A stretch of DNA of 64,000 nucleotides, taken from contig CM019063.1 in assembly GCA_009667805.1 (NCBI GenBank), positions 53,800,881 through 53,864,880 on the forward strand, read 5' to 3'. This stretch comes from Leptobrachium leishanense. Taxonomy: Eukaryota > Chordata > Amphibia > Anura > Megophryidae. Numbering within the stretch: position 1 is the stretch's first letter; the number at the start of each line of letters is the position of its first letter. The position numbers and the translations under genes were made by a program. A model generated the notes under the pieces. The model saw nothing but the letters and a program-made list of their open reading frames with translations. It did not search any database and was not told the DNA's origin. Positions 13,771-24,856 of this stretch are shown piece after piece.

Positions 13771-14646
13771 GGGGTTATTCAGAGAGCACCAAAATGTTAC
13801 CGACATTTTGGTGCTCTCTCATTCCCCGCACTTGGGGGAATCAAATCCCCTGACCCTGTGGTAAATTCAACAGGGAACGGATCCAAAAATCTGCCGCAAA
13901 ACCACCGAAAAAAAGTCAAAAATCTGCCAAAAAACACCGCAGTCGATACAATCTGAAGTATCAGATCACTTCGAACCGCCACAAAAAACAAACAGAACAA
14001 ATCCGAAAAAAGCTGATGATCCGCCGCACAAAGCGCTGAGCAGCCGCCAGAAAAAGCCGACAAGCTGACAAACAAGGAAAAAATAATTTAAAAAAAAGTG
14101 CCAAAATTAAAACGCTGTTTGGAAAAAAACTATTGAACAAAAATGTCTGGAATTTACGTATAAGATCCTATGAATGATAATAAGAAGGTCTGTTACAGAA
14201 AAAAAAACGATTTAAAAGAAAACGGAAAAAAATCCTCACAAAATCCCGAAAAATGCCTAAAAGATCCTAAAAGATAAATAAGAGACTTTTTGCTGCAGAT
14301 TTAAAGAATAAACGGTTTATTAGATATTGTAAAAGAAACAGGAATATTTTTTAACATTGAAACCTATGGGATTCGTCTGATTAAACCTGTTGAATGAAAC
14401 CACCGAACATCAGGGTATTTCACTGACATTTCTCTGCTGTTCGGTGTCTCTGAATATATTAACTATTGCTTCTCTATGGGGATTTCACTGCTGTCAAACA
14501 GCACCATATTTTGCTGGCAATTTGCCAAAATTTGGCGACCTGCCTTCTTTCTGAATAGCTGAATGGCCCTGAAATTTCATAGTACGTGAAAATTCCCTGT
14601 TCGGTGACATTTCGGGGCGAGATCGGCTCTCTCTGAATAACCCTAT
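13771..14646. mobile_element. GGTTATTCAGAGAG-type MITE, full copy
   Basis: Inverted ends GGGGTTATTCAGAGAG and CTCTCTGAATAACCC are flanked by CTATAG on both sides, a likely target duplication. A 17-bp perfect subterminal hairpin lies at 13781-13819 (AGAGAGCACCAAAATGT and its complement). There is no transposase. Relatives occur at 32.25, 41.37, 43.9 and 61.6 kb. The superfamily is not clear; a hAT-like origin is possible. Confidence 0.75.
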
Positions 14647-14844
14647 AGTGTCACAGTTTCTGCTGCTTTCTATCTCGTTTCTTGTGATCACACTATAAAG
14701 TTTTTATGGTGCTGCTACTAGATACAGGTTAAATAACATAGAACCCACATTGCACATAATATTTTAACAAAAATAGTAACATACCTTAATAAATACATTA
14801 GGAAAAATGCAAAGGTGGCAACTAAATGAATAAGGGGAATGGAA

Positions 14845-15620
14845 GATTTAAGTTATGAGGAAAGACTAACACGCTAAACCTTTTTAGTTTAGAAAAGTGA
14901 CACCTTAGAGGGTTCTGATTATATAAATATATATGGGGTCTTAGAGGGGTCTGATAACTTTATATAAATATATATGGGGCCTCAGAGGGGATCTGATACC
15001 TTTATATAAATTTATACGGGGCCTCAGAGGGGGATCTGATAACTTTATATAACTATATACGGGGCCTCAGAGGGGGATCTGATAACTTTATATAAATATA
15101 TACGGGGCCTTAGAGGGGATCTGATAACTTTATATAAATATATACGGGGCCTTAGAGGGGATCTGATAACCTTATATAAATATATATATACGAGGCCATT
15201 ATGTAAGGAAACCTATTCATTAACAGGTATTCAACTATATAAAGGACACGAGGTCACCCATTTAGACTGGATGAAAGGAAATTCAGCCTAAAGCATAGGA
15301 AGGGTTATTTTACAGTGAGAACAATAAAGCTGTGGAATTCTCTGCCTGTTGAGGTGGTTGGGTCAGAGTCTGTACAGACTTTTAAAAAACGACTGGATGA
15401 CTTCCTGCAGACACAGAATATTAAAGGTTATAATATTTAATATGTAGATAAAGCCTACTTGATCCAAGGAGAAATCTGACACCATTCTGGGGGCAAGAAG
15501 GAATTTTTTCACAGTATGTTGCAGTTTTTTTGCTTCTTTTGGATCAACAGCAGTAGGTGATGTGTGAAAAGCTGAAATCGATGGACGTATGGTTTTTTCT
15601 GCCTATGTAACAATGTAAAT
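14845..15620 (+). pseudogene. CR1/L2-like LINE ORF end and 3' UTR with an internal tandem expansion
   Basis: Translation gives MEDLSYEERL, then an expanded segment, then RKFSLKHRKGYF and LWNSLPVEVVG. This is the usual C-terminal end of CR1/L2-type reverse transcriptase ORFs and compares with the copy at 23.6-24.2 kb. The 3' UTR ends in a short atgtaac repeat near 15605, as in this group. The upstream RT domain is absent (5' truncation). Stops and frame changes break the frame. Between SYEERL and the C terminus, a 42-bp, 14-codon unit is repeated about seven times (see next entry). Confidence 0.8.
14905..15190 (+). repeat. 42-bp (14-codon) repeat inside a LINE ORF
   Basis: About seven copies of a unit reading ctcagaggggatctgataac plus ttatataaatatatacgggg. 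In the LINE frame it encodes LRGDLITLYKYIRG. One such segment is normal in this ORF family (compare RGDMIETFKYVKG in the 24-kb copy). Some units have an extra G and shift frame. Confidence 0.85.
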
Positions 15621-16400
15621 ACACCCAGTAATAATAAACTAATAAAACCAACAGCTATTTTAGTACTTGTCATATAAATCAACACCGTGAAGAGCATAAC
15701 ACGGTATCTATACACATGTCCATAGTATCAGTAAACATATGTAGTATAACAGAAATATATGTATAAACACCATGCCTTACAAATAATCTTTGTGATGCCG
15801 GCAGCGGTCCATGGTAAAGACAGCCCAGTGTTTCGGCCTGGTGGTCCTCTGCCAAAGGGTTAAAGAGTAATAATCACAGGTTATATCATAACAATTAATA
15901 TCTACAAAACCGCAATACCATCTTTTTGCCAATTGTTCAAACGTTAGAACATACTGTAGAGCCATCACAAGGCTGCGACATCTCAATGCATCAATTCACC
16001 ATAGATTATATTATTTTTCTGTCATCGTTCCCTATACTTTACATTTTTAATATAATTCTTTGCCTGGGTTTGAGGAGCTGAGGCAGATGTTCTCTTTGCA
16101 TGACACAATGAAGCCAGTGCCTCTTTTTTTCTCTTCTTCACTTGGATAATCTCAGCATGACCTCTCGCTCTCTGCTTGCTGCTTTAACTCCACGGAAGCT
16201 TCAGTTAATCCATGAAGCCAGACATCTCGTACACTGTATCATGCGCAGCTTCTGCTGGGTTTGCAGAGTATGAAATAATTCAGTGTCTTCTTCTTATATA
16301 TCTGTAATGCGAGCTAACGAAGCAGTGCGTTTAACATCGATGTGCTTTGTTTACAGGTTGCAATTAGTTATGTTTCATAAATAAAGGTATAATCTTACAT
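15621..16400. other. Unassigned single-copy-looking DNA
   Basis: No repeat family or gene is recognised. The segment around 16070-16260 is not low-complexity and could be conserved non-coding DNA. No open frame with recognisable domains. Confidence 0.4.
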
Positions 16401-16800
16401 TCGCAGTATTTATATAGCAACAACAGATTCTGCAGCGCTTTGCAATGGGGAGTCACAAACATGAGACCTTATAAATAATGATACATGACAACGAGACGAC
16501 CCTGCCCATAAGATAATTGTCCTGTTGATACAGCTTTTTATACAAGTGCTCAGCCAGAGATCCTGTGAGCTTGCAATCTAAGGGATAAAGGTAAGCAAAG
16601 GAAAAGGGAGAAGAAGGAGTGTGGAGTCAGTGAGCAGACAGAATAAGTCATGGATGGCATAGAGAATGTCCAAAAGCTTTGGCTTTGTAAAGGTATTAAG
16701 AGAGAGAAGCGGAAGTAGCTGGAAAGGAGAGCTATACAATTAGAAAAGACCTAGGTGGGAGGATGGAACTGCGGGGCTTAAAATGCAGGAGCTGGGAGGA
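16400..16800 (-). mobile_element. LINE 3'-end fragment
   Basis: ttatatagcaacaacagatt followed by ctgcagcgctttgcaatggg is the complement of a 3' tail shared with the LINE at 61.9-63.5 kb and with SINEs at 39.6 and 55.2 kb. Further on, agcttgcaatctaaggg and the gagaagaaggagtg stretch match the body of that LINE. Degenerate, no ORF. Confidence 0.55.
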
Positions 16801-17230
16801 TGACTCTTAATTTCCATCAGATGGACTCTGGAATATTAGATATGCGCCTTTGTGTTTTAATGAATTGTGATTTGTCTGAATTTTTAGTCAATTCGTCTGA
16901 AACACAGGCTGAGCTCACTCGATTTTGTATTGTAATTAAAATAGAAATTTCACATCTAAACTCCATTAGCATAACTTTTTAATGTAAGATAAATGCGCTC
17001 CCTGAGGAGAAATTAAATTCTCAGATGGACCTCACTCCTGTAAACCTGTATTACTGTAAAGAAGTTGAAATCTGCAGCCCCATCTTCACTGTAACAAAAG
17101 GTTCAACAAACTTTACTGCAGCATTCCAGCAGCCAGATATTTGGCAGAATACAGGGAGAGCTGTGGGGTCACTCACTGCTGTATAGGGATAAGATTCAGG
17201 GGGTTATAATGAATGTAAATCGCTGTACAG
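16801..17230. other. Unassigned; candidate conserved non-coding DNA
   Basis: Non-repetitive A/T-rich sequence with several TAAT/ATTA motifs (16935-16985) and an organised run at 17040-17150. No coding potential or repeat membership is visible. Confidence 0.3.
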
Positions 17231-17231
17231 T

Positions 17232-17395
17232 ACAGATACAAGGTGTTGCTGTAGTTGCCATACACAGGCATTATGCAGCACATACATATACAAGGTGTTG
17301 CTGTAATTGCCACACACAGGCATTATGCAACACATACAGACACAAGGTGTTGCTGTAATTGCCATACACAGGCATTATGCAGCACACACAGATAT
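17232..17395. repeat. 52-bp tandem repeat, three copies
   Basis: The phrase aaggtgttgctgtaattgcc recurs at about 17240, 17292 and 17344, each followed by acacaggcattatgca. A short local tandem duplication. Confidence 0.85.
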
Positions 17396-17616
17396 TGCAT
17401 TGCTAATAATCTCATTCTGATCACTACAAATCCCCATAAGCAGGAGATCTCAATATTTTATTATCTGTCTGCAGCATATTTACTGACACAAAGACCATTT
17501 CTGACTGTATGCTGATAATGCAGACCTAGTGTGACATTGTGCGAGATAAGGGCGCCATCTAGAGCTTAGATCCTCTTAAACCAGCTATATTTCTGTAAAG
17601 AATAAACCAATACTGT

Positions 17617-17823
17617 CCCGGCAGGGTGGAGTAGAGGTAACATCACTGCTCTGCGTGGAGAGAGCCTGTGGAGACATAGGTCCAATTCCAGCAGGAGCAC
17701 CTCTCCAGTAAGTGTCCTTGGGCAAGACACCTTAACGGTACATACTCGCCACCCAGGACATACTTGGAAACGAGAGAAATATCAATGTATCCTTCCTGGT
17801 AAAATCCTTTCTAAAAAAAAAAA
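17617..17823 (+). mobile_element. tRNA-headed SINE
   Basis: The head has an A-box-like tggagtagaggtaac and a B-box-like ggtccaattcc spaced as in a tRNA promoter. The body contains gtgtccttgggcaagacacc and cgccacccaggacat, and the end is aaaatcctttct plus an A-run. A close relative lies at 55.86-56.05 kb and a minus-strand relative of the head at 40.53-40.65 kb. It is a retroposon, not a functional tRNA gene. Confidence 0.8.
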
Positions 17824-17894
17824 CCACACGATATGCAAATGAGCAACTTTGCATTATTTTTTTCTTCATATTATCTCAGAATAAAGATTGTTAT

Positions 17895-18335
17895 TTAACT
17901 CCTTCACTTCCGATATTGAGATAACTCGAGCTTCAAAGGCACCATCTGGTGCCCCGATATCGAGATATCTCGATCTGCTGTTCTGCAACCAAAAGCAAAT
18001 TAAACTATTTTGCTGCAAACAAATTTAGTTTTATTTTGGGCTGCAGAAGGTTCCCCCAAAGTTTTAGCCTTGTGGGCATAATGCCCAAAGAGCTAAAACT
18101 ATAAAACCGGCTGATTAATGCCCTGAAATATTGGGCTTTCTACAGCATTCAGCAGCCGATGTGGGGGGGGGGAGCTGTAGCTGTAACTCAGTATGGCAGT
18201 AGATGGCACCAACTAGTGGCCAAATAGGTTATTCACAGGAAGAACTAATTAATTAAAAATGATTTTCCAAAAAAACACTGTTTTCTGAGAATGTTTTTTT
18301 TTTTTTGGAAAATCACTTAGTAGTGAAGGGGTTAA
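17895..18335. mobile_element. TTAA MITE (piggyBac-like target)
   Basis: Bounded by TTAA at 17895-17898 and 18332-18335. The inverted ends are TTAACTCCTTCACTTCC and TAGTAGTGAAGGGGTTAA. Internal short palindromes include gatatcgagatatctcgat. No ORF. A second copy starts at 63.9 kb and is cut by the window end. Confidence 0.8.
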
Positions 18336-18469
18336 AACTGCTCTTTTACCTTTTCATTTAAGTGTCAAAGGTTATGGTTTACAAAAAAAAACTTTTTAGT
18401 GAAAGGGTTAATCTCTCGTATTAAATATTGTAGCAAAAATGTTCATAGTTATCCTTTCCTTGTTGCTGT

Positions 18470-18620
18470 GTTATTATCTTTATTCTTTATTTATAAAGCG
18501 CCAGCATATTCCGCAGCACTGTGCAATGGGCACAATATTGACAGGGTTACAATACGTTGAACAACATTTGACAAACCAGTACAGGAGGAAACGGAGGCCC
18601 TATTCTCGTGGGAACTTACT
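18470..18620 (-). mobile_element. LINE/SINE 3'-tail fragment
   Basis: tttataaagcgccagcatat followed by tccgcagcactgtgcaatggg is the complement of the dispersed LINE tail seen at 16.4, 39.6, 55.2 and 61.9 kb. It lies just outside the retroviral insertion site. Confidence 0.6.
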
Positions 18621-18760
18621 TCTAACATCTCCAACAGCTTAAAAAAATTTGATCTGAAAAATGAAGCAAAACACCCAAAAAACCCCGCAGTAACATTAAA
18701 TAAGGTTATATGAAGGGGAAACACATTTTCGTTTTGGTGTCGGTGCACTTATAAAACATT

Positions 18761-18765
18761 GAAAA
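18761..18765. repeat. ERV target-site duplication, left copy (GAAAA)
   Basis: Five bases immediately outside the LTR at 18766 match those just after 30250. Together they define the provirus ends. Confidence 0.9.
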
Positions 18766-19408
18766 TGATATGTATTCTGCAAGCATCAAAGGAATGGCCA
18801 CGGTCCAGTGATGAGAGATAGCTGCTTTGTCACCAGACCCAGTGATCATACAGGAAACAGAACTCGAGTGAGAATAAAAGACCAGGACACAAGTGCAGTC
18901 TTGGGTGGTTCCTTTACTCTGGGGTAAATTTCATACATTCAGTAGTTTTGTCAAAAATAGGAGCGTCACAAATTCATGGATTACAAACCAATACGTCAGT
19001 AATATAGAACCATGTTTTTTCTACTTTGGGCAGTACCTAGACCTACACAAACATTTCCTGTCCTTGCCTAGTAGGCACGACTAAATTGACGTCACAGCTA
19101 TATCCTGTTCTAGAAATAGGAATATTCCATAGGATGCATTAACAATAACCATGTGTATCCCTCCCTTCCTCTCGGCTGGTCAGCCTCTCTTAGTTTCTAG
19201 AGGAAATGGAGTTGAATAGAAAATTTGCACTCCTTAATAAAAAACAGGAAGCCAAGAGAAAGACCATACTCAGCATTACCTCATGAACACATTAGGCATT
19301 TACTGAGCAGTCAATCAGGCCCTATATATTTATATAGCTATCAAATATTACTAGAATATAGAAATATGTATTCAGTGAATTAGCTACCATATTTCCAAAT
19401 TCCTTTCA
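18766..19408 (-). repeat. 3' LTR of the endogenous retrovirus
   Basis: 643 bp, starting (plus strand) TGATATGTATTCTGC and ending CCAAATTCCTTTCA. It contains a perfect CRE-like palindrome TGACGTCA at 19087-19094. On the minus strand it has TATAAATATATAGG near 19322-19335, a plausible TATA box. It differs from the 5' LTR at about nine sites. Confidence 0.95.
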
Positions 19409-19602
19409 ATCCGTCTTTTGATCATGAATCACGTGATCATTAATTAAAAAAGAAAACTAAACTAAACTAAACTAATGAACCTATTACAAGTGGGGTTACA
19501 TTGTCATCATATTATACATATAAATCATTCTAATACGTAGAAATAAAAAAAAGAAAAAGAGAGGTTAGTAATTACTCATAAGAGGGGAACGTTGAAGAGG
19601 AA

Positions 19603-20592
19603 TCAAAGTAGGTGGGGTGGAAGTATAGGATAGGCTGGCATCATAGGTGAGTTAGTAACGCAACATTTCTCAAGGCACAGCATCAACAATTTGTAAAAAA
19701 TGGCAATAACAAGAATAATCATAACGAGATACATTAAACCATGTAAAATAGTTGAACCTAGGCTACCAAAAATAGAACTAAAGCCAAAGGTACAATCAAA
19801 TCCATCTAAGGGACTTGATACTTTCCTGAGTTGGGTTTGAATTTCCTCAATATCATGTATATCTTGAGAAACTTCACCTGAAATGTCATCAATGTGAAAA
19901 CAACAATGGGTCAAATTAAGAAGACCACATACACCTCCCTCCTTCATTAACAAATAATCAAGGGCCATACGATTCTGAATTACTGCATCTCTAATCTGAC
20001 GTTGCTCAGCAGAAATAACTGCTAGAGCATGTGTAGTGTGATTAAACATGTCATCAACTAAGTCTACAAAAAGGTTAATTTTAGAATATAAACGAGCAAC
20101 ACCATATGCGGGTAGCAAGATTCCACCAAATCGCTCTGCCTCAGAGGTTTTGACAGATATGGAGGAGCAACGAGAGCGATGTACAGTGTTATGTAGGTCA
20201 ATGCGCATACCAGACGGAACATAAGGGTGAATAGTATGAGATGGACCAATAAGACCCAAAACACATTCACCAACATAAGTTCTAGGTATTACCAAATATG
20301 CCCATTTACCACATAACCAGTAAAAAGGGGGGTTAATTGGCAAGGTAGCATAAGCATCAATATAATATGTTGCAACCATTATCATACTAGAGTATGTGCC
20401 ATCTTCCACTTGCAAGGTCCAATCTTTTGGACTGTTGGAATCATGTAGGTTAAGTTTCCCAAAAGATGCTACATTCCACACAGTATTTTTAAACAAAACA
20501 TGGGTAGCATTAATTTGGGATGCGTTAATACATCCAAACATGAAATCAGCAGAGTTGGCGTTGCCAACACTTACAGGGAAAGTTTTATCCAT
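19603..20592 (-). pseudogene. env: Retroviral env, transmembrane part (with C-terminal SU)
   Basis: An open frame of 329 residues. The first ~170 residues are the C-terminal end of SU. A hydrophobic Gly/Ala-rich stretch near residue 155-165 may be the fusion peptide. A heptad-like region follows, then the motif CGLLNLTHCC around residue 225. This is the place of the class I CX6CC disulphide motif, here with seven residues between the cysteines. A long membrane span (LMYLVMIILVIAIFYKLLML) and a short Cys-containing tail end it. No clear furin site is visible. It is joined to the upstream SU frame by one frameshift near a C-run at 20643-20650, so Env cannot be made in full. Family assignment is from motif order. 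Confidence 0.88.
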
Positions 20593-20606
20593 CCATTGCC
20601 ATAAAC

Positions 20607-21383
20607 TTACACATTTATCTGGTATACCTGGGTTAGAACAAAGGGGGAGGACACTAACTTAGAATGCCAAGGGGTGCTGAACCAGGAAGAAGAACTATTA
20701 CCGTAAAGAAAGGAAACACGAAAAGTGGCTTGTAGATTCATGTCAAAATTATTAGGGACATACATATGATCCATTATAACCTGGCAAGGAGGTTCCTTTC
20801 TGTTAGGTTCTGGTGAAGGCATTCTACCAGTAATGATAAATCTCATTCGTATCACTGCAGTACCACGATGTTCCTGTAAGAGGGGAGTACGTATAAAAGT
20901 GGCACCTGGATTGTTAGTAGTTTTAGAGAAAGTAGGCAATGTAAACAAATCATCATCAAAAAGACTAAGATTCAAAGCAACTCCTTCATACGGTATACCA
21001 TATTTAGAACTAGTCGGTTTGGCCATACATATCCAGCAGGACTTGTTGAAACCTGAAAGTTCATATATAGTCTGAGCAGCATATGCATAGTTATTAGGTC
21101 GATGCAAGTCTCTTTTCAAACGCATATTAAGAACTGGGGGACGAGCAAAGGAGATATTGTGGGGACCTACAATATCTTTCCAAAAACATCTGTGATAATA
21201 ACATGAACTACCAGTAAGTATGATGAAATAAATCATAATGATTAAAAGCGAACAAACAAAAATAAAACAGTTCTTGGAAAAAGAGCAAAACATCTCGGTA
21301 GTAGTTCTAGCAATAGACACTGCAAGTGTAAAATCAGAGTTAATACAATATGTATTACTTTGTGAAAAAGGAAAGTTCATCAA
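20607..21383 (-). pseudogene. env: Retroviral env, surface (SU) part
   Basis: 258 residues. The leader has a hydrophobic segment (NCFIFVCSLLIIMIYFIILT) that can act as a signal peptide. A CWIC motif (CXXC) lies at about residue 118. In gammaretrovirus-type SU this motif pairs with the TM cysteine cluster. Several NXS/T sites suggest glycosylation. The frame ends early at 20607 because of a single-base shift in the C-run near 20645; the rest of SU continues in the frame of the downstream entry. The apparent ATG at 21383 may not be the native start. Confidence 0.85.
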
Positions 21384-21443
21384 AAAATAAACAGTTCGTG
21401 TAAATGAGGAAAAAAATACTACTCTTCAGGTTGAATAGGACAG

Positions 21444-22689
21444 TTAACCCTTTCGCTGCTGAGGCTTTTCACACCTCTGTGCTGAGGTCATTTTTACCGG
21501 TTTTGCTCATCATGTTTAAACGTGTTTTGAAGGCTTATTTTAGTATATTACCCAGACATATTATATATCGTTCTTTCCGTCAGACTCGGTAGATTCATAA
21601 TATGTCATTATTATATGTATACGTTATGTCATGTCTGTATATTATAACAAAAAATGCAATAAAATATGTATTTTCAATAATTTACAACGTGTAAAGTGTT
21701 TTTTTTAACATTTTAACATGCGAGCAATTGCGGTTACATTTTGTATGGGGTGCGCTTGTTAAAAAAATTAGAGATGGGGTCTCGTTACATTTTGTTTTGG
21801 GGAAAATTACACTATTTTTAACAAACGCACCGCATACAAAAATCGTTAGTGCAGCATCATTGTTCACATTATAATTGAAATGGGAACAATATTGCTGCAT
21901 TAACGAACCAAAAAAAAGAAAAAAAAATGTTTATTTTTTTTTTTATAATTTTTTTTTAAAATAAATTTTTATTTTTATTTTTAATTAAAAAAAAATTTAA
22001 AAAACTTTTTTCACATTCGTGTTTGGTATCGTTGGAACGGCCATGCTCTGGCCGATCCAACCATGCCAAACATTAACCCCTAGCTGCCACGGATCGGGAG
22101 ATAGGGAGTTCATTGGAACTCCCTATCTCCACCGTTGGTGGCAGTTAGGGGTTAACTCTAGGACTGGCGTCATCGTGCTATGCACGATGACGCCAGTCCT
22201 CAGGGGGAGTTCCCGGAGGCTTGGCCGACATCCAAGATGTCGGCCAGCTCCAGGAAAGGATCGCGAACCGGTGCTTTTCAGCGCCGATTCGCGATCCAGC
22301 TCCCCAGGGGTTAATGCCAGGCACCATTTGGAAGGGCAGGCTGTGCCCTTCCAAATGGTGCCTGGGTTAACCCCCGCAACGCCGCCGATCGGGAGGGAGA
22401 GAGGTCCGAAGGACCTCCCCCCCTCCCTTTCAGGCGCCTCCTCCGCACATGCGGGGGGGCGCCTGAATTAGGTGTCATCGCGCTGCCGCGATGACACCTA
22501 ATTTCAGCGGCTGCGGTTCCGGATGCCGGGCTGACATCGAGGATGTCAGCCCGCACCGGGGGGGCCAGCGATCGGCCGGAACCCGGCCGAACGCTGACCC
22601 CAATGGGAGGACGCGCTCAGCGCGTCCTCCGCATACCAGCAGTAATGTGGAGGACGCGCTCAGCGCGTCCTCCGCATTGAAGTGGTTAA
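21444..22689. mobile_element. Multi-hairpin TTAA element, copy 1
   Basis: Bounded by TTAA (21444-21447 and 22686-22689), with end sequences TTAACCCTTTCGC and AAGTGGTTAA. The left part is A/T-rich; the right part is a chain of at least ten near-perfect hairpins. Examples are AGGACTGGCGTCATCGTGC with its complement (22158-22200), GGCACCATTTGGAAGGGC with its complement (22320-22364), GGCCGACATC...GATGTCGGCC, AATTAGGTGTCATCGCG with its complement (22465-22502), and gaggacgcgctcagcgcgtc twice. No ORF with known domains. It is inserted in the retrovirus between pol and env, so it is younger than the provirus. A second, inverted and truncated copy is at 57.5 kb. Confidence 0.85.
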
Positions 22690-22817
22690 TAGGCATAAAA
22701 AATAAATTGGGGGAAAACGATTCTTCAGCTGGGAAACCAGCCAACAGGTTAGCAGGGGCTTACAACTGCTGTGGCCCACACTCCAGATTCATCAGTGGGA
22801 TATGTCACAGGAGGAGG

Positions 22818-23520
22818 TCATCTAGAAGCAGGGGTCAGCGATTCCACGTCTGGGGTTGAGGTCACAGGTGGATCAGGAATGAAGTCATCAGGGATGAATG
22901 GCGCTTTCTTTATCCTTGATGCATGGATCCAGGAAGGTGATTCATCAGTCAGCACGGCGGTTCTGGTCACAGCAAGGACGGTAGTCGGCTCTCCATATGG
23001 TGGATCAATGGTTTTGTGACGATGCAGGGCCTTCACGAGCACTCGATCTCCTGGAGCAAAACGGTGAGTAGGATCTGTGGAGAGAGGCGGAAAAGAGCAG
23101 GAGACCATTCTATGGAAATCATGCAATGTTTTAAGCAATTGAGTAACATATGCTTCTCTAAATTCATCCAGATCACCTGGTAACATTACCAGGGGACCTT
23201 TCTTAGGAATCCATGGGGTAGGAAAGGGTCTTCCCATGAGAACTTCAAAGGGGGAGAGGCCAGTGAGAGAATGGGTGGTCATTCTTATTTCTGCAAGAAT
23301 GGCTGGAAGGTAATCCGACCAGTTCTTGAAGGTACCCTCAGTAGCTTTTCTAAGTTTATTTTTGATATTTCTATTTTGCCGTTCCACGATTCCGGAACTT
23401 TCCGCATGGTATGGGCAATGAAACTTCCATTGAATGGCCATTAATTTTACCAATTCCTGTGTGATCTTGGAGGTAAAGGCAGGACCATTATCTGAATCAA
23501 TAGATATGGGGCATCCATAT
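22818..23520 (-). pseudogene. pol: Retroviral integrase, C-terminal part
   Basis: After the LINE insertion the frame resumes at GCPISIDSDNGPAF, the second catalytic Asp of the DDE core. The catalytic Glu is in GIVERQNR, with 35 residues between Asp and Glu, the retroviral D35E spacing. Downstream are the SPFEVLMGRP segment typical of gamma-like integrases and a C-terminal domain with PPYGEPTTVLAV, resembling the GPY/F module. The frame ends at 22818. It is a broken gene because its first half (24374-24808) is separated by a LINE. Confidence 0.88.
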
Positions 23521-24373
23521 AGAAACATAGAAACATAGAAAAATGTCGGCAGATAAGAACCTTTCGGCCCATCTAGTCTGCCCAATTACATGGATACTTT
23601 ACCTGGATTTATCTTTTGTTTAGGATAGCCTTATGCCTATCCCATGCTTGCTTAAATTCAATTACTGTTTTGGCCTCTACCACTTCTACTGGAAGACTGT
23701 TCCATGTATCCACCACCCGCTCAGTAAAATAATGCTTCCTGATGTTACTTTTAAACCTTTGCCCCTCTAATCTAAGACTATGTCCTCTTGTTTTGCTATT
23801 TTGTTTCCTTTTAAATATACTCCCTTCCTCTACCTTGTGGATTCCCTTTACGTATTTAAATGTTTCTATCATATCTCCTCTGTCTCGTCTTTTTTCCAAG
23901 CTGTACATGTTAAGATCATTAAGCCTTTCCTGGTAACTTTTCTCCTTCAAGCCGTACACCATTTTAGTAGCCCTTCTCTGAACTCTCTCTAAGATGTCTA
24001 TATCCTTCTGGAGATACGGTCTCCAGTACTGCACACAGTACTCCAAGTGAGGTCTCACCAGTGCTCTGTACAGTGGCATGAGCACTTCCCTTTTCCTACT
24101 GCTAATACCTCTCCCTACACAACCAAGCATTCTGCTAGCATTTCCTGCTGCTCTATTACATTGACTACTTACCCTTAATCCTCTGAAATAATGACCCCTA
24201 AATCCCATTCCTCAGATGTTGAGGTTAGGACTGTATCAAATATTCTATATTCAGCCCTTGGGTTTTTACGTCCCAGGTGCATTATCTTGCACTTATCCAC
24301 ATTAAAACTCAATTGCCACAACTCCGACCATTTTTTTAGCTTACCTAAATCATTTGGTATCATATCTGGGTAT
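23521..24373 (-). mobile_element. CR1/L2-like LINE inserted in retroviral pol
   Basis: The minus strand encodes the end of a non-LTR RT (LSFNVDKCKIMHLG, RALVRPHLEYC, TWNSLPVEVVEA). The 3' tail is a short tttctatg repeat at 23521-23545. The flanking ATATG is present on both sides, a probable 5-bp target duplication. It interrupts integrase between the first and second catalytic Asp. Confidence 0.9.
23609..24363 (-). pseudogene. LINE reverse transcriptase C-terminal fragment
   Basis: Two pieces. The first (24363-24175) has LSFNVDKCKIMHLGRKNP and EEWDLGVIISED, normally just after the RT palm. The second (24208-23609) has a thumb-like segment with LYRALVRPHLEYCVQYW, LERVQRRATKMVYGL, LEKRRDRGDMIETFKY and the terminal TWNSLPVEVV motif, as in CR1/L2 ORF2 ends. 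A frame change joins them near 24180. The catalytic YxDD region is missing through 5' truncation. It supplies the unexpanded reference for the 14-codon segment amplified in the 15-kb LINE. Confidence 0.88.
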
Positions 24374-24854
24374 TAATTCTTTACAAAGAATTTTGGCAAC
24401 AGTTCTGGCATTTTCTTTTGCAGTAGGGAAGGCTTCAGGCCATCTATAAAACTTGTCAACTATTACCAGAAGGTATTTCAGGGTACCTTTTGCAGTGGGC
24501 ATGTGTGTAAAATCAATTTGGAGTTCCTGGAATGGACCATTAGCTGGCGGTAGGTGTTGAGTTTTAATTTTTGGGCCCTGTGTATTATTTCTGGCACATA
24601 TAAGGCAACGAGAAAGTTGGGAATTAATCATAGCCTTAAGATTACAAACAGAAAAATGTTTAGCCATTTCGCTGTATGTGAGTTTGGGAGATCTGTGGCC
24701 AGGACCGTGAAAGGAAAAAATAAAGATTGGCGCTGCTGCAGCAGGTAAGCCCACTCTCCCTCCTTTCTCATAAATTCTAACATCAGGCGGAATTTCTTGA
24801 GACTTCACAAGGCCTTCTGAGGCCCAATGATAAACATCAGCTTCAGTAGCACCT
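24374..24854 (-). pseudogene. pol: Retroviral integrase, N-terminal part
   Basis: Continues the RNase H frame after an in-frame TAG near 24857. It contains a His-rich segment and CLIC, the Cys pair of the HHCC zinc-binding domain. LQIDFTHMP follows and carries the first catalytic Asp, then KYLLVIVDKFYRWPEAF. The frame is cut at ELIPRY by the LINE. Translation past the junction is LINE sequence, not integrase. Confidence 0.87.
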
Positions 24855-24856
24855 GC

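Noticed and set aside
17617..17700. tRNA gene
   Set aside because: A- and B-box-like sequences are present, but the cloverleaf is not completed and the unit continues into a SINE body with an A-rich tail.
22019..22859. Overlapping 80-150-codon frames in the GC-rich part of the multi-hairpin element
   Set aside because: Open on both strands because of palindromes and lack of A/T; no domain.
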